A stretch of DNA of 64,000 nucleotides from Xylona heveae TC161. Taxonomy: Eukaryota; Ascomycota; Xylonomycetes; Xylonales; Xylonaceae. Below are positions 20,072 through 31,213 of this stretch, one piece after another; the first letter of the stretch is position 1, and every line of letters starts with the position of its first letter. The stretch covers positions 806,001 to 870,000 of the forward strand of contig NW_017264200.1 of assembly GCF_001619985.1 (NCBI RefSeq), given 5' to 3'. The notes below the pieces were generated by a model. The model was not told the DNA's origin, did no database searches, and saw only the letters and a program-made list of their open reading frames with translations. The translations under genes were made by a program, and so were the position numbers.

Positions 20072-21861
20072 CTATTCGTCTTCCTGAACAATTTCCTTGA
20101 TCTCGCCAGCTTGGTTGGCTCCGGCGCCGTCAGCAAGCTCTTCCACTCCTGGCGCTCGAGGGTCGACGGGGCCGAGGACGGTCGGTGCACTGTCGCTGAC
20201 GCCGAGCTTGGTCTCAGTAGAGCCGCCATCCTGGACCCAAAAGTCTACTTCATCGACGAGATCGTACACAACGTCTTCGGCAATCTGGTCATTGTACCGC
20301 TCTGCCATTGCCTGAGGACGCTTTGGGATCGGCAAAGAAGGCTGCTGAGGGCCTTCTTCTTGCTTAATGATGCCAGCCTCGTCATTGCTTGCATTCCAGG
20401 GCGGGCACCAGAAGTCTGGCCCAAAATTGACCTCGGCGGCACCGCCACGAAAGACGCTCACGGCGGGAAAATATCCCAACATTCCGTCATCCAGCCCATC
20501 GCGTGCCCCTGGCTGAGCTTGCGGCTTTGACGCTGGCGGTAGGAAAGCGAGCAGGTCGGTTAATGGCGTCCCAATATATTTGCCATTCTTGTATACTTTG
20601 ATATATGAACCGGGAAGAGTTCGTAGCGCCACGCTGGGATGATTGGGATTAGGAGGTTCGCTGTGCGCAGAATGTGCAGACGGTGCAACAGGTGAAGGGT
20701 TCATTAGCTCCTCCAGGTCTTTGGTTGCATGATATTCGAATTGTTCAAAATAAAGATGTGCCTTATAGCGGATCGGAACACGGTCTCGAATGACGTCTGG
20801 CGCTTCTATACTATGATCGTCCGTATCGGTTGAGAAGTCGACTGCCGGGTTGTAGTAACCCCCGACGACTTTTCTATGGAGAGCGAGCGAGGGGAGATTG
20901 ATCTCCAGCCCGATCACGTCTCCCTCTTGAATATCTTCGCCTGGCGGAAAGCAGTCCTTTGGCCGAGACATGTGCAATTTTTGCCCACCAACATCGCGAA
21001 AGCCATAACTGTAAGCGTCAAAGCCGACAGGGGCATCAAGGCTTGCCTCGCGCCTCGCCCATCCCATTCGTACATGGCCTCGACCATCTTGTCCGTTCAT
21101 TGTTGATTCTTGATCTTTCGCGACGCCGCTGATGATCTTGCACTCCCAGTACCAGCTCCCTTCACGCACGCCCACATTTGCTCTCCCCATTCGATATCCT
21201 TTTTCAGTGGTAATGCTGCGGCCAGACTGATCGAATTGAATGTAAGACGATGTATCTTCAAAAGCTATTCGGGGTCCAAACGGCTCGGTGTCTGTTTGAC
21301 GGTAATAAAGCGAAGATGGAAAAGCTGGATCCGCGATACAATGCGTGTACCTGAACCCTTTGCGGTTATAGACACTAGATTTTGGATCAGCCTCGGAGCC
21401 TGTGCTTGTTTCACAGAAGCTGGCACCTACTGTTCAGAGCTCTCGTAGAATTGTACCTCATGCCCATCAGGATGTGTCCTGGTCAGGTCCGCAGTGAAGA
21501 CAGGCCCGCGAGGAGGCTCGAAATCGGTTGGTTTGGGCGGCGGTAGCTTGTATCGCAAGGGAGCTAACAGAGGAGGTTGAGTTGCAGTGCCAGCGCTTTT
21601 GTGCTTCCTTTTGGCAGCGCTGGCATCAGGCGTGGTCCCTCGGACATCGACGCCTGCTTTCGACTCACGTTTCTTGAGCGAATCCTTTTTATCTCTTTGC
21701 TCGCGCTGTAGAGCCTTGTCCTTGGGCTTAGCCCTTGACATCGTACCAGAATCTGGATTCAATGGAGAGGAGACTGCTGGTGCATGCTCGTCCTCAAGGC
21801 TGCGTTTCTGGGGAACAGAGGACGGTGTCGAGCCCCTCCGGCCCAACCGAGGGTCAGCCAT
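20072..21861 (-). CDS. cclA: Bre2/CclA (Ash2-type) subunit of the COMPASS H3K4 methyltransferase
   Basis: SPRY-domain subunit of Set1/COMPASS, needed for H3K4 di- and trimethylation; in aspergilli loss of CclA de-represses silent metabolite clusters. Two exons on the minus strand (21861-21431, 21374-20072) give 577 aa. A charged, disordered N-terminus (about 1-110) leads to FEPPRGPVFTADLTRTHPDG. After the intron comes HVYNRKGFRYTHCIADPAF and the SPRY core: GRANVGVREGSWYWECKI, GHVRMGWARREASLDAPVG, YSYGFRDVGGQKLH and GDVIGLEINLP. It continues with PGSYIKVYKNGKYIGTPLTDL and GMLGYFPAVSVFRGGAAEVNFGP. These are the Ash2/Bre2 signatures, including the long insert typical of fungal forms. It shares a 359-bp divergent promoter with ENP1. 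Confidence 0.94.
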
Positions 21862-22220
21862 ATTTCCTGATGATCAAAATAATTTTTCAAGTCAATCTAT
21901 CAGCTGCCAGGAAAATTAAGAATATTCCACAACGTCCCTCGCTCCCGAAATGATTGTGTACTGTACTGCATAAAGTTTACGCCTAAGCTCATCCCAGGTC
22001 CGCAAGTATGAACGCGGAAGATTCCGCGTCGGAGAATCGGCGAGTTTGCAAAAGTATTGTGCTAGCGTGGGAATTTCTCAAGTGCGAATTTCGAAACATT
22101 TGTACTTCCCCACAGCGGTGCTCACCAGCTAGGCCGAACATCAAAATTTCATATACCGACGATTGAGACACACCAAGATCGAGTGCGAACGGGAGGGGTT
22201 TTGATATCACGTCTTGCAAA
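21862..22220. promoter_or_regulatory. Bidirectional promoter, Bre2 / Enp1
   Basis: The 359 bp between the two start codons must hold both promoters and leaders. No clear TATA box or named site can be assigned by eye. Confidence 0.6.
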
Positions 22221-23812
22221 ATGCCGAAAGCTACATCATCAGCGGCCTCCCGCCAGGCCCGCCGACACAATCCGCTCACTGATGATATTCTGGCCACTGG
22301 GCCCTTAAAAACCAAGGCTCCCAAGAACAAAAACCGAGGCAACGACGAGGATGCTGGCGAGGCAGAAAAATTTATCGATTCAAAGCAATCTCGCAAGATC
22401 TTGAGCCTGGGTCAAGATCTTGCAGACGAGGAGAGAGCCGAACACCAGGCCAACGAACCGAACAAGGCTTTTGCTTTTGATACTCGCTTTGGAGGCGACG
22501 AGTCTGACGAAGAAGCACAAATCGAGGAGAATGATGACGCCTGGGGAGATGAAGAGGAAGAGGTCGAGCAAGTGGTTAGTATTTCCTAGTAGCATTACAC
22601 CCTGCTTGGCGATTCTGACGTGATGGGCACACAGGAAATCGATCCCGAGGACTTGGAAATGTTCAACAAATTCATGCCATCTGGAGCGCAAGACCCTATT
22701 TTTGGAAATGAGGATGAACAGCAAGCTCAAGGACCCGGCACAAACCTGACTGAGCTCATCCTCGAGAAGATTGCAGCCCATGAGGCAGCACAGGCCGGCC
22801 ATCCTGTGATCCATGGCGGCGGTGCTCCCGAGGACGCCATTCAGATTCCTGCCAAGGTTGTTGAAGTATATACCAAGTAAGTCTTTGTCACTATCACAAT
22901 CTCCTTTGTTGTGGCCCTTTTTCCTGACCGTATCTGTCTAGGATTGGCTTGATCCTTTCTCGCTACCGCTCTGGTAAACTACCAAAGCCCTTCAAGATTC
23001 TCCCAACGATACCGAACTGGGAGGACATCCTCTATATAACCCGCCCCGAATCGTGGACACCTAATGCATGCTACGAAGCCACCAGAATCTTTGTCTCCTC
23101 GAAACCCGCAACCGTTCAGCGCTTCATGGAAGCCGTCATTCTTGAGCGTGTGCGAGATGACATCCATGAGACTAAGAAGCTGAACGTACACTTATTCAAT
23201 GCGCTGAAGAAAGCACTTTACAAGCCTGCTGCATTTTTCAAAGGCTTCCTCTTCCCCTTGGTCGGCAGTGGAACCTGCACGCTCCGGGAGGCGCACATTG
23301 TGGCTTCTGTGCTAGGCCGTGTCTCGATTCCGGTATTACATTCCGCCGCGGCGCTTCTGCGACTATGTGATATCGCAGCTGAGCAGACGTCTTTGTCGTC
23401 TGAAGGAGGCGGTGCAACAAACATCTTCATTCGGGTTCTTCTGGAGAAGAAGTATGCCTTGCCTTACAAGGTTATTGACGCTTTGGTCTTCCATTTCCTC
23501 CGCTTCCGGGCCACTGATCCCACCGCCGCGAATGGAGACATGTCCATGTCCGGCACTGGCGCTGGCGCTGCAGGCGGCAAGGACGTTCGGCTGCCCGTTC
23601 TCTGGCACCAGTGTCTCTTGGCTTTCGCCCAGAGGTACCGAAACGACATCACCGAGGACCAGCGTGAATCTCTTCTGGACCTTCTGCTGGTGCGTGGCCA
23701 CAAGGATATTGGCCCAGAGGTCCGAAGGGAATTACTCGAAGGCCGTGGCAGAGGAGTGCCGATAGAAGAGCCCACTGACAATGGTGGCGATGATACCATG
23801 ATGATTGGATAA
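22221..23812 (+). CDS. enp1: Bystin/Enp1, 40S ribosome biogenesis factor
   Basis: Pre-40S assembly and export factor required for 18S rRNA maturation; nucleolar, shuttling to the cytoplasm. Exons are 22221-22574, 22635-22876 and 22942-23812, giving 488 aa. The acidic N-terminal part has HNPLTDDILATGPLK and FDTRFGGDESDEE. The bystin domain starts at EIDPEDLEMFNKFMP and runs through VVEVYTKIGLILSRYRSGKLPKPFKILP, WEDILYITRPESWTPNA, ATRIFVSSKP, VRDDIHETKKLNVHLFNALK, ALYKPAAFFKGFLFPL, CTLREAHIVASVL, IPVLHSAAALL and KKYALPYKVIDALVFHFLRF. Both junctions are in frame with GTTAGT and GTAAGT donors. Length is normal for the family (about 480). Confidence 0.97.
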
Positions 23813-24366
23813 ATGTTTAGACCCTATTAGAGCGTTGTCTTCTTCTTTTCCTCAAAAGTCATAGGATATTGGCGTTTGGCGATTCTCCCTGCTAAGATCC
23901 GTTCAATTCATGCTTACGATGCCCTCTTCCTCGCGCCGATCGTTTTGATCGGAGCTATATCAATATGAGCATATATTCTACAAAGATTCTGTACAATCCA
24001 ATTTCCACCTGCGTGACGTTGTGACTAGAGAAATTTGCATCGTGAAAGACGAGGCGTGCCCGCATCGAACCCATAAAACACGCACTTTGCCAGCAATGAC
24101 CACTTCTAAAGACAGAAAAAAAAGGGAGGAAAGCAAATAATGATAATATTCTCTCTAGCCACGGACTTGCTACGAACTCATGTCATTCTCTAATCCTTTG
24201 ATACCACAATAACGCTCTCCAGCCCAATTCTATACCCCTCAAAACATCCTCAAACCTCGTGTTTCCGAAGATTCGTCATTCGTTTCTCTTCCCGCTCTTC
24301 CAATCATCTCTCATTCAATTGAAGAGCAAAATCAACGCAACGAGGGGAGTTCCTGAAGAAATAACT
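23813..24366. other. Intergenic between convergent genes
   Basis: The 3' flanks of ENP1 and of the unknown membrane protein gene. No gene or repeat seen. GGGTTCGATG at about 24064-24073 (minus strand) recalls a tRNA T-loop but its stem does not pair. Confidence 0.55.
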
Positions 24367-26532
24367 TCAGACTCTAGATACCCTTTTCCCTCTACCTCTC
24401 TTTCGGCTCTTGCCAATGACTCGTACCAATTTTCGTCTCCTGAGGACATCTCTTTGTATCGCGCCCTGCGGAATAGCACCCATCGCCGGCTCTGGTGTGC
24501 CGATCGGAATAAGCACAATACGCCCGCGTCGAAGAGCATGGCGCTTATCCTTGTCCGCATGTCGCGCGGCGCGTCTTGCTTGCAGAGCACGCCAGCGTTC
24601 AGACCAGGTTAGGTCTGGCGCGGGCGCTCTAGAAGACGACGAAGACGAAGCGGACATGGATGCCGCCTCGGATCCTGCGTTATCCGAGATTCCGGTAGGT
24701 CGAAGACCAAATGGTCTGGTAGATGACGAATGTTGGTGGCGGGCCGCCGAAGAAGAAAAAGAAGTAGATGATATGGAGGAAGGCCGTCGCTGCTGTTTGG
24801 GAAAGAAACCATGTCGAAAGAACAGTACGCGTTTACCGCCTGATTTGGACTTAGTTGGGTTACGCGGCTTCGCTTTAGCCTTTGGCTTTTCTCTGATTGG
24901 GCTCTCTTGATGTCCTTGCCTAGGGGTAGTATTGTCTTGGTCCAGCGCGTCTTCGTGTGCATCAACATGAGCTCCTAAAGGCGGGGAGACTGAAGGAACT
25001 ATAGACGGGTGAGCATCGTCGACGGCATTGATGGATGCATTACCATCTACCGCTAGAGAAGAAGCTGGGGTTGTCTCCCGAGGAAGAGCTTTCTGCTCAG
25101 CCTGCGGGGTGTCAGAGTTAGAGACAGATTTGGCGCGACTGGGCGTAGAATCATCCGTGGCTGAAGACTGGGGAGCGTTCGACTCAGCCTCCTTAGGCGC
25201 GCCATCATGGCTATTGCTGCTCACATCAGAAGTTCTATCAGCCGCTGGATTTTGCCTCGGCAGAGGAAGTGTTTCTTTCTGCTGCTTCGGAGTCGATGCC
25301 ATCAAAGAATCTGACGGTTCGTTAGAATCTCCGTTGTCCTGCTCTCCGCTGCCTTCGGTGCTCTCCTTGACTGCCGGAGCTCTTCCAAAATTCTGGCCTA
25401 AACCAAGCCTAGGCAATATTCTGCTCTCTCTGACGTGCTTTGTCCATTTCCGCGTCAGCAAATCCATGTCTTTCATGCCATGTACGTCCTCTTTTGGCAA
25501 CTCAATCTTAACCGAGAGGCCTTTTGGATGAAAATACACGTCATTCCACTCTTTCAACACTCTTTCAATCGCTCCATACTCTCTGGCAGTTTTGAGATTG
25601 CGCCTTTTGGCCGACCGCCGAACAATATCACCCACCACAGCGGCAGGAATAACTGCAAGGGGAAGTAACGCTAGGAGGCCAAGCCCGCCAGTGACAACAG
25701 TTCCGCCAATCAGACTGATGCCAAGAGCTGGAAGGAGGGCAGTAAGAATTACTGCCGCGGCGGAGTTGCCTAGGGTCATACTCGCTGCACTGAGCACAAA
25801 TGCAATGTCCCACTTTGTGCAGCGGTTGAAGGAGCGGATCTCAGATGTGAAAAGCGCCCAATCGGCACGTGAGATGCCGTACGCAGATCCAAGATAGGCC
25901 GGGAAAGAGAAGCCAGAACTGATATGTCTGCCATTACTTGGAAGTTGCGCGCCACGGAAAAGCCTTCCAAGCGCCTCAGCGGAACCACTGGGAGGAAGCA
26001 CAGGAGATGGGACATGTGCCAGGGCGGTATGGTTGCCTCGGTCATCACTGTTCGTGCGGCCGTGGAGTGGCGCCGGACTGTCCCGACCGTTAGCCACTCG
26101 ACCCTTGGCGGCGTTTGCAAGAGTTACTGTAGCTGAAGAGCGTTTGCGGCTAGAACCTTGCGATTCTGGAGCGTGCGAAGGCGTCCATTCATTTTGCGCG
26201 AAGTAATCTGTTGGAGGCGGTGCGGAGAATTGTTCTTCAGCCCGTTCACTCGTACTTGGCAGATTCCCAAAAGGCTTGTTGCCCTCACGACGCAGGCCAG
26301 CCGTCGATTCAAGTTCGTCAACAGATACAGACTGGCGAAGAGGGTGTGGGGAGGAATCCGAATCAAGCGAATACTGGGTGGAATTGACGCTATTGCCGCT
26401 CGTACGCCGAATGAATTTAACGGCTTGTGACGAGGGCCAGCGACCGTTAGATTCCTCTGGACTTGCAAGCTGGAGCGATCGAAGGGATGCGGGCGATGGT
26501 CCGGCTGTGCTGGAAGCAAGAGTAGAAGACAT
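24367..26532 (-). CDS. Unknown protein with a two-helix membrane hairpin, fungal
   Basis: I do not recognise this family. A single exon encodes 721 aa from the Met at 26532 (MSSTLASSTAGPSPASL); the frame stays open upstream to 26892 (841 codons), but that part looks like leader translation and the Ser/Pro-rich start fits the rest better. Residues 1-230 are disordered and Ser-rich. About 238-300 form the only structured-looking block: FTSEIRSFNRCTKWDIAFVL, then two hydrophobic stretches rich in Ala, Leu and Gly (about 245-270, 272-293), closing with IVRRSAKRRN. A short conserved-looking part follows (EYGAIERVLKEWNDVYFHPKGL, MDLLTRKWTKHVRESRILPRLG). The rest is disordered and strongly basic at the C-terminus (RRGRIVLIP, KSRKRGRGKRVSRV). 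An ER or nuclear-envelope membrane protein is a guess. Confidence 0.75.
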   Translation of the reverse strand: MSSTLASSTAGPSPASLRSLQLASPEESNGRWPSSQAVKFIRRTSGNSVNSTQYSLDSDSSPHPLRQSVSVDELESTAGLRREGNKPFGNLPSTSERAEEQFSAPPPTDYFAQNEWTPSHAPESQGSSRKRSSATVTLANAAKGRVANGRDSPAPLHGRTNSDDRGNHTALAHVPSPVLPPSGSAEALGRLFRGAQLPSNGRHISSGFSFPAYLGSAYGISRADWALFTSEIRSFNRCTKWDIAFVLSAASMTLGNSAAAVILTALLPALGISLIGGTVVTGGLGLLALLPLAVIPAAVVGDIVRRSAKRRNLKTAREYGAIERVLKEWNDVYFHPKGLSVKIELPKEDVHGMKDMDLLTRKWTKHVRESRILPRLGLGQNFGRAPAVKESTEGSGEQDNGDSNEPSDSLMASTPKQQKETLPLPRQNPAADRTSDVSSNSHDGAPKEAESNAPQSSATDDSTPSRAKSVSNSDTPQAEQKALPRETTPASSLAVDGNASINAVDDAHPSIVPSVSPPLGAHVDAHEDALDQDNTTPRQGHQESPIREKPKAKAKPRNPTKSKSGGKRVLFFRHGFFPKQQRRPSSISSTSFSSSAARHQHSSSTRPFGLRPTGISDNAGSEAASMSASSSSSSRAPAPDLTWSERWRALQARRAARHADKDKRHALRRGRIVLIPIGTPEPAMGAIPQGAIQRDVLRRRKLVRVIGKSRKRGRGKRVSRV

Positions 26533-27429
26533 TGCCAACTTTCGAGTTTGTGACAGACGGTGCGAGCAAGTGATGACGATGCCCCAAATGATCGCAGAGA
26601 AGAGACACAGATCTTCTAGTAAGCTTCCATACCAGCGTAGCTCGAATGCGGATGATAGGAATATGATTTTCAAAGGACTGAGCTTGATGGGAATCGAAGA
26701 AATACTGTGGGGACAAGCAAGCCAGGCGAGAGATGTGTACGACCGGATCGAAAATCTGTGATGAAAATGCATATTGCTTTGGGTGTAATCGGTCCAGTTC
26801 AGCTCAAAAGAGAAGGCACAAGCTTCGCTCGTTCCTTCCTTCTTTATTTTGCGAAACTTAGCCATCTTGCATAGAATAGCAAGTCTAACCAAACGTCACG
26901 GGCTTACAATTATTACATCAATGCCACTGAAGTACCTCGCTCGGACAAAGGACAACAGCGAGTGCGTAGGACTGTTGCAATGAGCGATGAGCAAATAAAC
27001 GCTAAAGGATTCATTTCAAATCTAAGATTGTACATTCCGCTGCAAGAGATTTCCGCGAACTATTATGACGAAAGTGTCAGAACATCAAAACACTGCCAAG
27101 TAACACTGTTCCACAAACAGCCAAGATAATACATGTTTAAGCAATCAAGGTACTGACAAGATGGTATATTGCTCTTGAGAAGCACTTTTATCTAGTGCTT
27201 GGAAGCAACAATCAGGAAGGATCTGATTTATTCCCTGCTACCAAGCGAGCCACAACAATTCCAAGTATGCTTTTTTGGCGCCAGTTAATCATGCCAGATT
27301 CGAAGGAGTAAATAATTTGAATGATACGGTAAGACGGATTCGAAGACGGATTCGACAAAGAGGAATCGATGATGTTTTTCGAATAAAAGCGTAATGGCTT
27401 TTCACACAGAAAACATTGACGGGTTTTGA
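26533..27429. other. Intergenic; promoter/leader of the unknown membrane protein
   Basis: Upstream region of the 24367-26532 gene and 3' flank of the SR protein gene. The minus-strand frame of the gene stays open for 120 codons upstream of the chosen start (26533-26892), so part of it could be coding if an earlier start is used. AT-rich from 26990 on; nothing else seen. Confidence 0.5.
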
Positions 27430-28509
27430 TCATCTTCGCCCCCTTCCTCGATCCCGACTGCGGCTTCGACTGCGATCACTGTAGCTGCTGTAGCTGCTAT
27501 AGCTCGGACTTCGACGTCGTCTCCGTGGCGGCGGGCTATCTCTTGCTCTCCTCCGAGGCGGGGGTGATCGGCTGAGTGATCGCGATCTCGACCTCGAGTA
27601 TGATCCTGAGCGAGAGCGGGGAGAACGAGACCTGCTCAGTGAACGCGGGCGATATGAATTTCCGTAGCCTCCTCTGGGTTCTGGTCGGCCAAATCTGCCA
27701 CGGGGAGGAGTGCGTCTGCCAGGAGGCGATCGGAATCTTCCTCCGCCGCCTAGACGCGGAGGCGGGCCTCGAAAGCCACCTGGCGGTCCTGAAGGGGGGC
27801 CGAAACCTGGACCACCTCGTCGTGCAGGGGGCGGTGACCGAGAGAACTTGCGGCGTGGTAGAACTATAGAGACATTGATCACAGCTCCGTCAAGCTGAGC
27901 CTCATGCATGTGTGAGATCGCTTCTTCGGCGTCGGCTGGTGCATCGTAATGAATATAAGCAGTGCCCCGATTCGTCATGACTATGTCTAGATTAGCACAA
28001 TTGTTCCAGGTTTATTGATAATGTCTTCTAACATTGTCGATTCATTGGCATATCCAAGTCTCGTATTGGACCATAGGAGCCAAAAATTTCTCGAAGGTGG
28101 CCCTCATTGACATTCTTGGTGAGTTTCTCAACAACAATCTAGATGGCTGTAAGCGACGGGCGGCTTTGTACAAGGTCAGTCCTTCTGAACCAACCTTTGA
28201 ACTTCGTGGAGGAGGCGTCCTGCTCCGGCTTCGACTGGGGGTATAGCTACGGCTTCTATATCGACGAGGCCCACGAGACGGACTTCTGCTCCGCGTCAAG
28301 CTGCGCCCTCTCCGGTAGCTATCACGTCGACCTTGACGTCCTGCACCCCGACTCGAGGGCGCTCGGTTTGGACTCCGTGATCGAGACAAGGACCGAGGGG
28401 AAACAGAGCGACGAGGAGACCGCGATCTAGAAGGCGTGCGAGAGGCGGCTGAACCCGGAGTGCGGGAACGGGTGGGCGAGCGGCCCCGAGACGGCGACCG
28501 AGACGGCAT
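27430..28509 (-). CDS. RNPS1-like SR protein with one RRM
   Basis: RNA-binding protein of the RNPS1 kind (exon-junction/ASAP-associated splicing regulator). Exons on the minus strand are 28509-28195, 28138-28033 and 27980-27430, giving 323 aa. The N-terminal RS domain (about 1-100) is dense in SRSPSR repeats. One RRM spans the two introns: IVVEKLTKNVNEGHLREIFG, YGPIRDLDMPMNRQFMTNRG (RNP region split by intron 2) and TAYIHYDAPADAEEAISHMH. A Gly/Pro/Arg-rich linker (GGPGFGPPSGPPGG...) precedes a C-terminal RS tail ending RSRDRGRGRR. MPMNRQFMTNRGTAYI is the family signature and confirms the splice. Nuclear speckle/spliceosome location is inferred from the family. Divergent from the Nca2 gene. 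Confidence 0.92.
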
Positions 28510-28894
28510 CGAGCGTGGTTCTTGATTCCTGGATCAACTCAATGCGTCTATGTAGTTAAGATGCGGGATCGCCGTTTATGAGTAACTGGCCGACTAAGAG
28601 CGATCTCGGCGCTGAGTAGGTCAAAATTGATCAAAAGCGAAAGGTGTTTAGTTATTCCCTTTGGCCCTTGTACGTGACACCTCAAGTTAAAAGTGACGCG
28701 CATAAGAAGTTCGCGACGGTGTGATTCTTATTATGTAAGCAGCATCATAGAGGAAGGAACAGCCGAGGCTATAGCGTCATAGCTAATGGACGGTGGACAA
28801 AGTCAAGTTTCTTTGTTGATGCTTGATCTCCTCCACGTATCTTGCGTCGAATCACATTTAGCTGGCTGATGGTCGAAAGGCACAGAGGGGCAAG
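28510..28894. promoter_or_regulatory. Bidirectional promoter, RNPS1-like / Nca2
   Basis: 385 bp between two divergent start codons. No site can be named with confidence. Confidence 0.55.
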
Positions 28895-31213
28895 ATGACC
28901 TTTGTCACAGAGTAAGCTATTGCAGAAGGAGCACCATTCGGCCTGTTCATCTGCTAATCCAAATCTCAAGCCAAGTCCGCCGCGTGGACAGCCAGTTGGA
29001 TCGACTGCAGCTGTTTGGTCTACCGTCAGCGCCGGTTTCACCTTTGCTAGAGGCCCGCCGCGACACATTGGATCATGCGCCAGTAACGTCTACTCGTGCA
29101 AGTCAACTCCAGATTGTTGCAAAGGCCCTTTCTGCATCGGCGACTTCCCAGCCAATTCTGAAACCTGTCCGGATATGTAGCCTCCTGGAGCAGGCGCAAT
29201 CGGCACTCGCACAACCCATCAGCGTTCAGGCTCAGGAAGACACAGCTTATGAGCGTGACCTTGAATGGCTCATTGTCAGCAAAGCGGCTACGCAAACCTA
29301 CGGCGTCCTCCTCAATGTATTGCTCGACCAGATCATGCCATTGAGCAATGACATTTGGTATTGGGACGATATCTTGGGTTCCCGAATGTATACTGGCCTG
29401 TATTCAATACAGACCTCACCTCTACGTTTTTGGAAATGGTCCAAAGAGGTTTATCACGACGCGCGGCAGAAACTCGAATCTATTACTGGTCCTAGCGAGC
29501 TTGGTGCAACTGCTTCGAAATCTCTTACTGACCGATGGACCCAATTCTATGGGCTGGTCAAAGAAAGCGTTCGCGAGCGTTCTCTTTTGGATATCCATAG
29601 ACAGGTCGTCTCGCCATTTGCTCTTGTTCGCGCCGAGGTCCGCCGGAAGCAGGCTGCGCTGAGAAAATTCCGTGAAATGAGCGCCAGTGGACTTGGTGTT
29701 CTAATGGACGAGGGTCTTGCATTTGGTTTGGACGACGAGAGTCTCTTCTCAAATACTGAGGGTTCGAAATTTGACAAGGAAGACTGGAAGCTCGTTGTTG
29801 CCAAGAGTATTGCATTGATGGAAACCGTTCTCCGAAATGTCACTGCAATCGAGGTGGGCCTTCCAGATTTCGAGGACACCGTCTTTGCCAGCATAGAGGA
29901 GGAATCAGATGTCATGCACCAAGCTTCAGACGAAAGTAGCGATGGCAAGCCGGCCGCCCTCTGTAAACGCCTTCAAGACATTCTAGAATCGCACATTCCG
30001 GGGCACAATAATGCGTCCAAAGCTCTTACTGTCAAATTTGGACGTCCATCTAGACTAACGCGATATTGGCTCCCTGCAATTGTCCTGATTCTGTCATCGA
30101 GCACGCTCTTGCGAATTCTCGCCAGCCGGCAGGCAGAAATCGCGACTTGGATTCGTGAATTGGGAACCACCATTGTGGACTTCTGGTCGAACTGGGTTAT
30201 CGAACCGACCAAAAAGGTGCTGGGTACGATTCGACATGATAAAGACAGCGAAATTGCAATCATGAGCAAGGAAAGCCTTGCGGGTGATCGCGCCAGCCTT
30301 GAGCGTATGGTTGTAGACTTTGCAGTCGACCATCCCGCAGAAAGCGGTGGTGCAGCAAGTCTAAGTGAAGCCGAAATTTCTTCGATTAGGGACAAGGTCA
30401 AGGAAGGCGATTTGACACCGGTACTCAAGGCTTACGAACGAGACCTGAGGAAGCCATTCATGGGAACTGTCCGCGGTGATCTCGTTCGAGCACTGCTTAT
30501 TCAAGTGCAGAAAACAAAGGTTGATGTAGAGGTTGCCATGGGCGGCATTGACTCATTGCTAAAGAGCCAAGAGCTTGTCTTTGGGTACGTTATCTTGCTC
30601 CTTTCATTAAAATTTTCATTTTGAACGCCGTACCGGCTAACCTTTTTTCTTCGAAATAGATTTGTTGGACTTACGCCAGGCATACTCGTCTGCATAGCCT
30701 CGTTGCGTTGGGTGAAAGACACGTTTGGTAGTCGCTCTGGTAGCAAAGAAGGAAAGCGCCATGTGAAGATGGTCCGCGTGTTAAGGTACGTCTCCTACCA
30801 TATCTATTCATCGTCTACGTTCTCCCGCATTTGTCCCTTCATTTCAATATCTCCACTTCAAAGTAACTCTACAACCCATTTTCGACTCCCGCTCCACATG
30901 TTCCTGTCTCTATCATGTCAGCGCTAACATCACCTTCCAAAATTACAGGAATATTGACCGCATCCTTTCCGCATCTTCCTCTCCCTCATCTCCTGGAAGT
31001 CCTCATCAAGGCATGCTCTCGTACAAAGAGCACGGTCTTTTGCTCTGCGAAGTCCACACCATGCGCCAGACCGCCCAGCGTGTCCTTCCTGGAGAAATCC
31101 ACCGCGAGTTCCTCGAAGATATCGAAGATCTCGTGGACATTCGCACCGGCGTCGAGCGTCAATTGAAGGTTGTGGAACGAATTCGCTGGGCATACGCCAA
31201 ATGGCTCCGGTGA
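28895..31213 (+). CDS. nca2: Nca2, mitochondrial protein controlling ATP synthase subunit expression
   Basis: Mitochondrial membrane protein; yeast Nca2 with Nca3 adjusts expression of the mtDNA-encoded ATP synthase subunits 6 and 8. Exons are 28895-28911 (17 nt), 28971-30584, 30660-30785 and 30949-31213, giving 673 aa. The 17-nt first exon supplies MTFVT and most of the next codon; spliced, the protein starts MTFVTDQVRRVDSQLDRLQL, the conserved N-terminus. Other marks are ILGSRMYTGLYSIQTSPLRF, GRPSRLTRYWLPAIVLIL (membrane span), DKVKEGDLTPVLKAYERDLR, GDLVRALLIQVQKTKVDVEV and FVGLTPGILVCIASLRWV (membrane span). The C-terminus LLLCEVHTMRQTAQRVLPG...ERIRWAYAKWL is typical. The GTG-initiated frame at 28984 is not the real start. 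Confidence 0.94.

Noticed and set aside
24055-24080. Possible tRNA T-loop (GGGTTCGATG) on the minus strand
   Set aside because: The flanking bases do not form a T stem and no acceptor or anticodon arm can be drawn.
25028-25531. 167-codon + strand ORF
   Set aside because: Antisense to the disordered part of the unknown membrane protein; composition mirrors the sense codons.
28984-30624. GTG at 28984 as Nca2 start
   Set aside because: A non-ATG start is unneeded; the 17-nt exon at 28895 supplies the conserved MTFVTDQVRRV start in frame.
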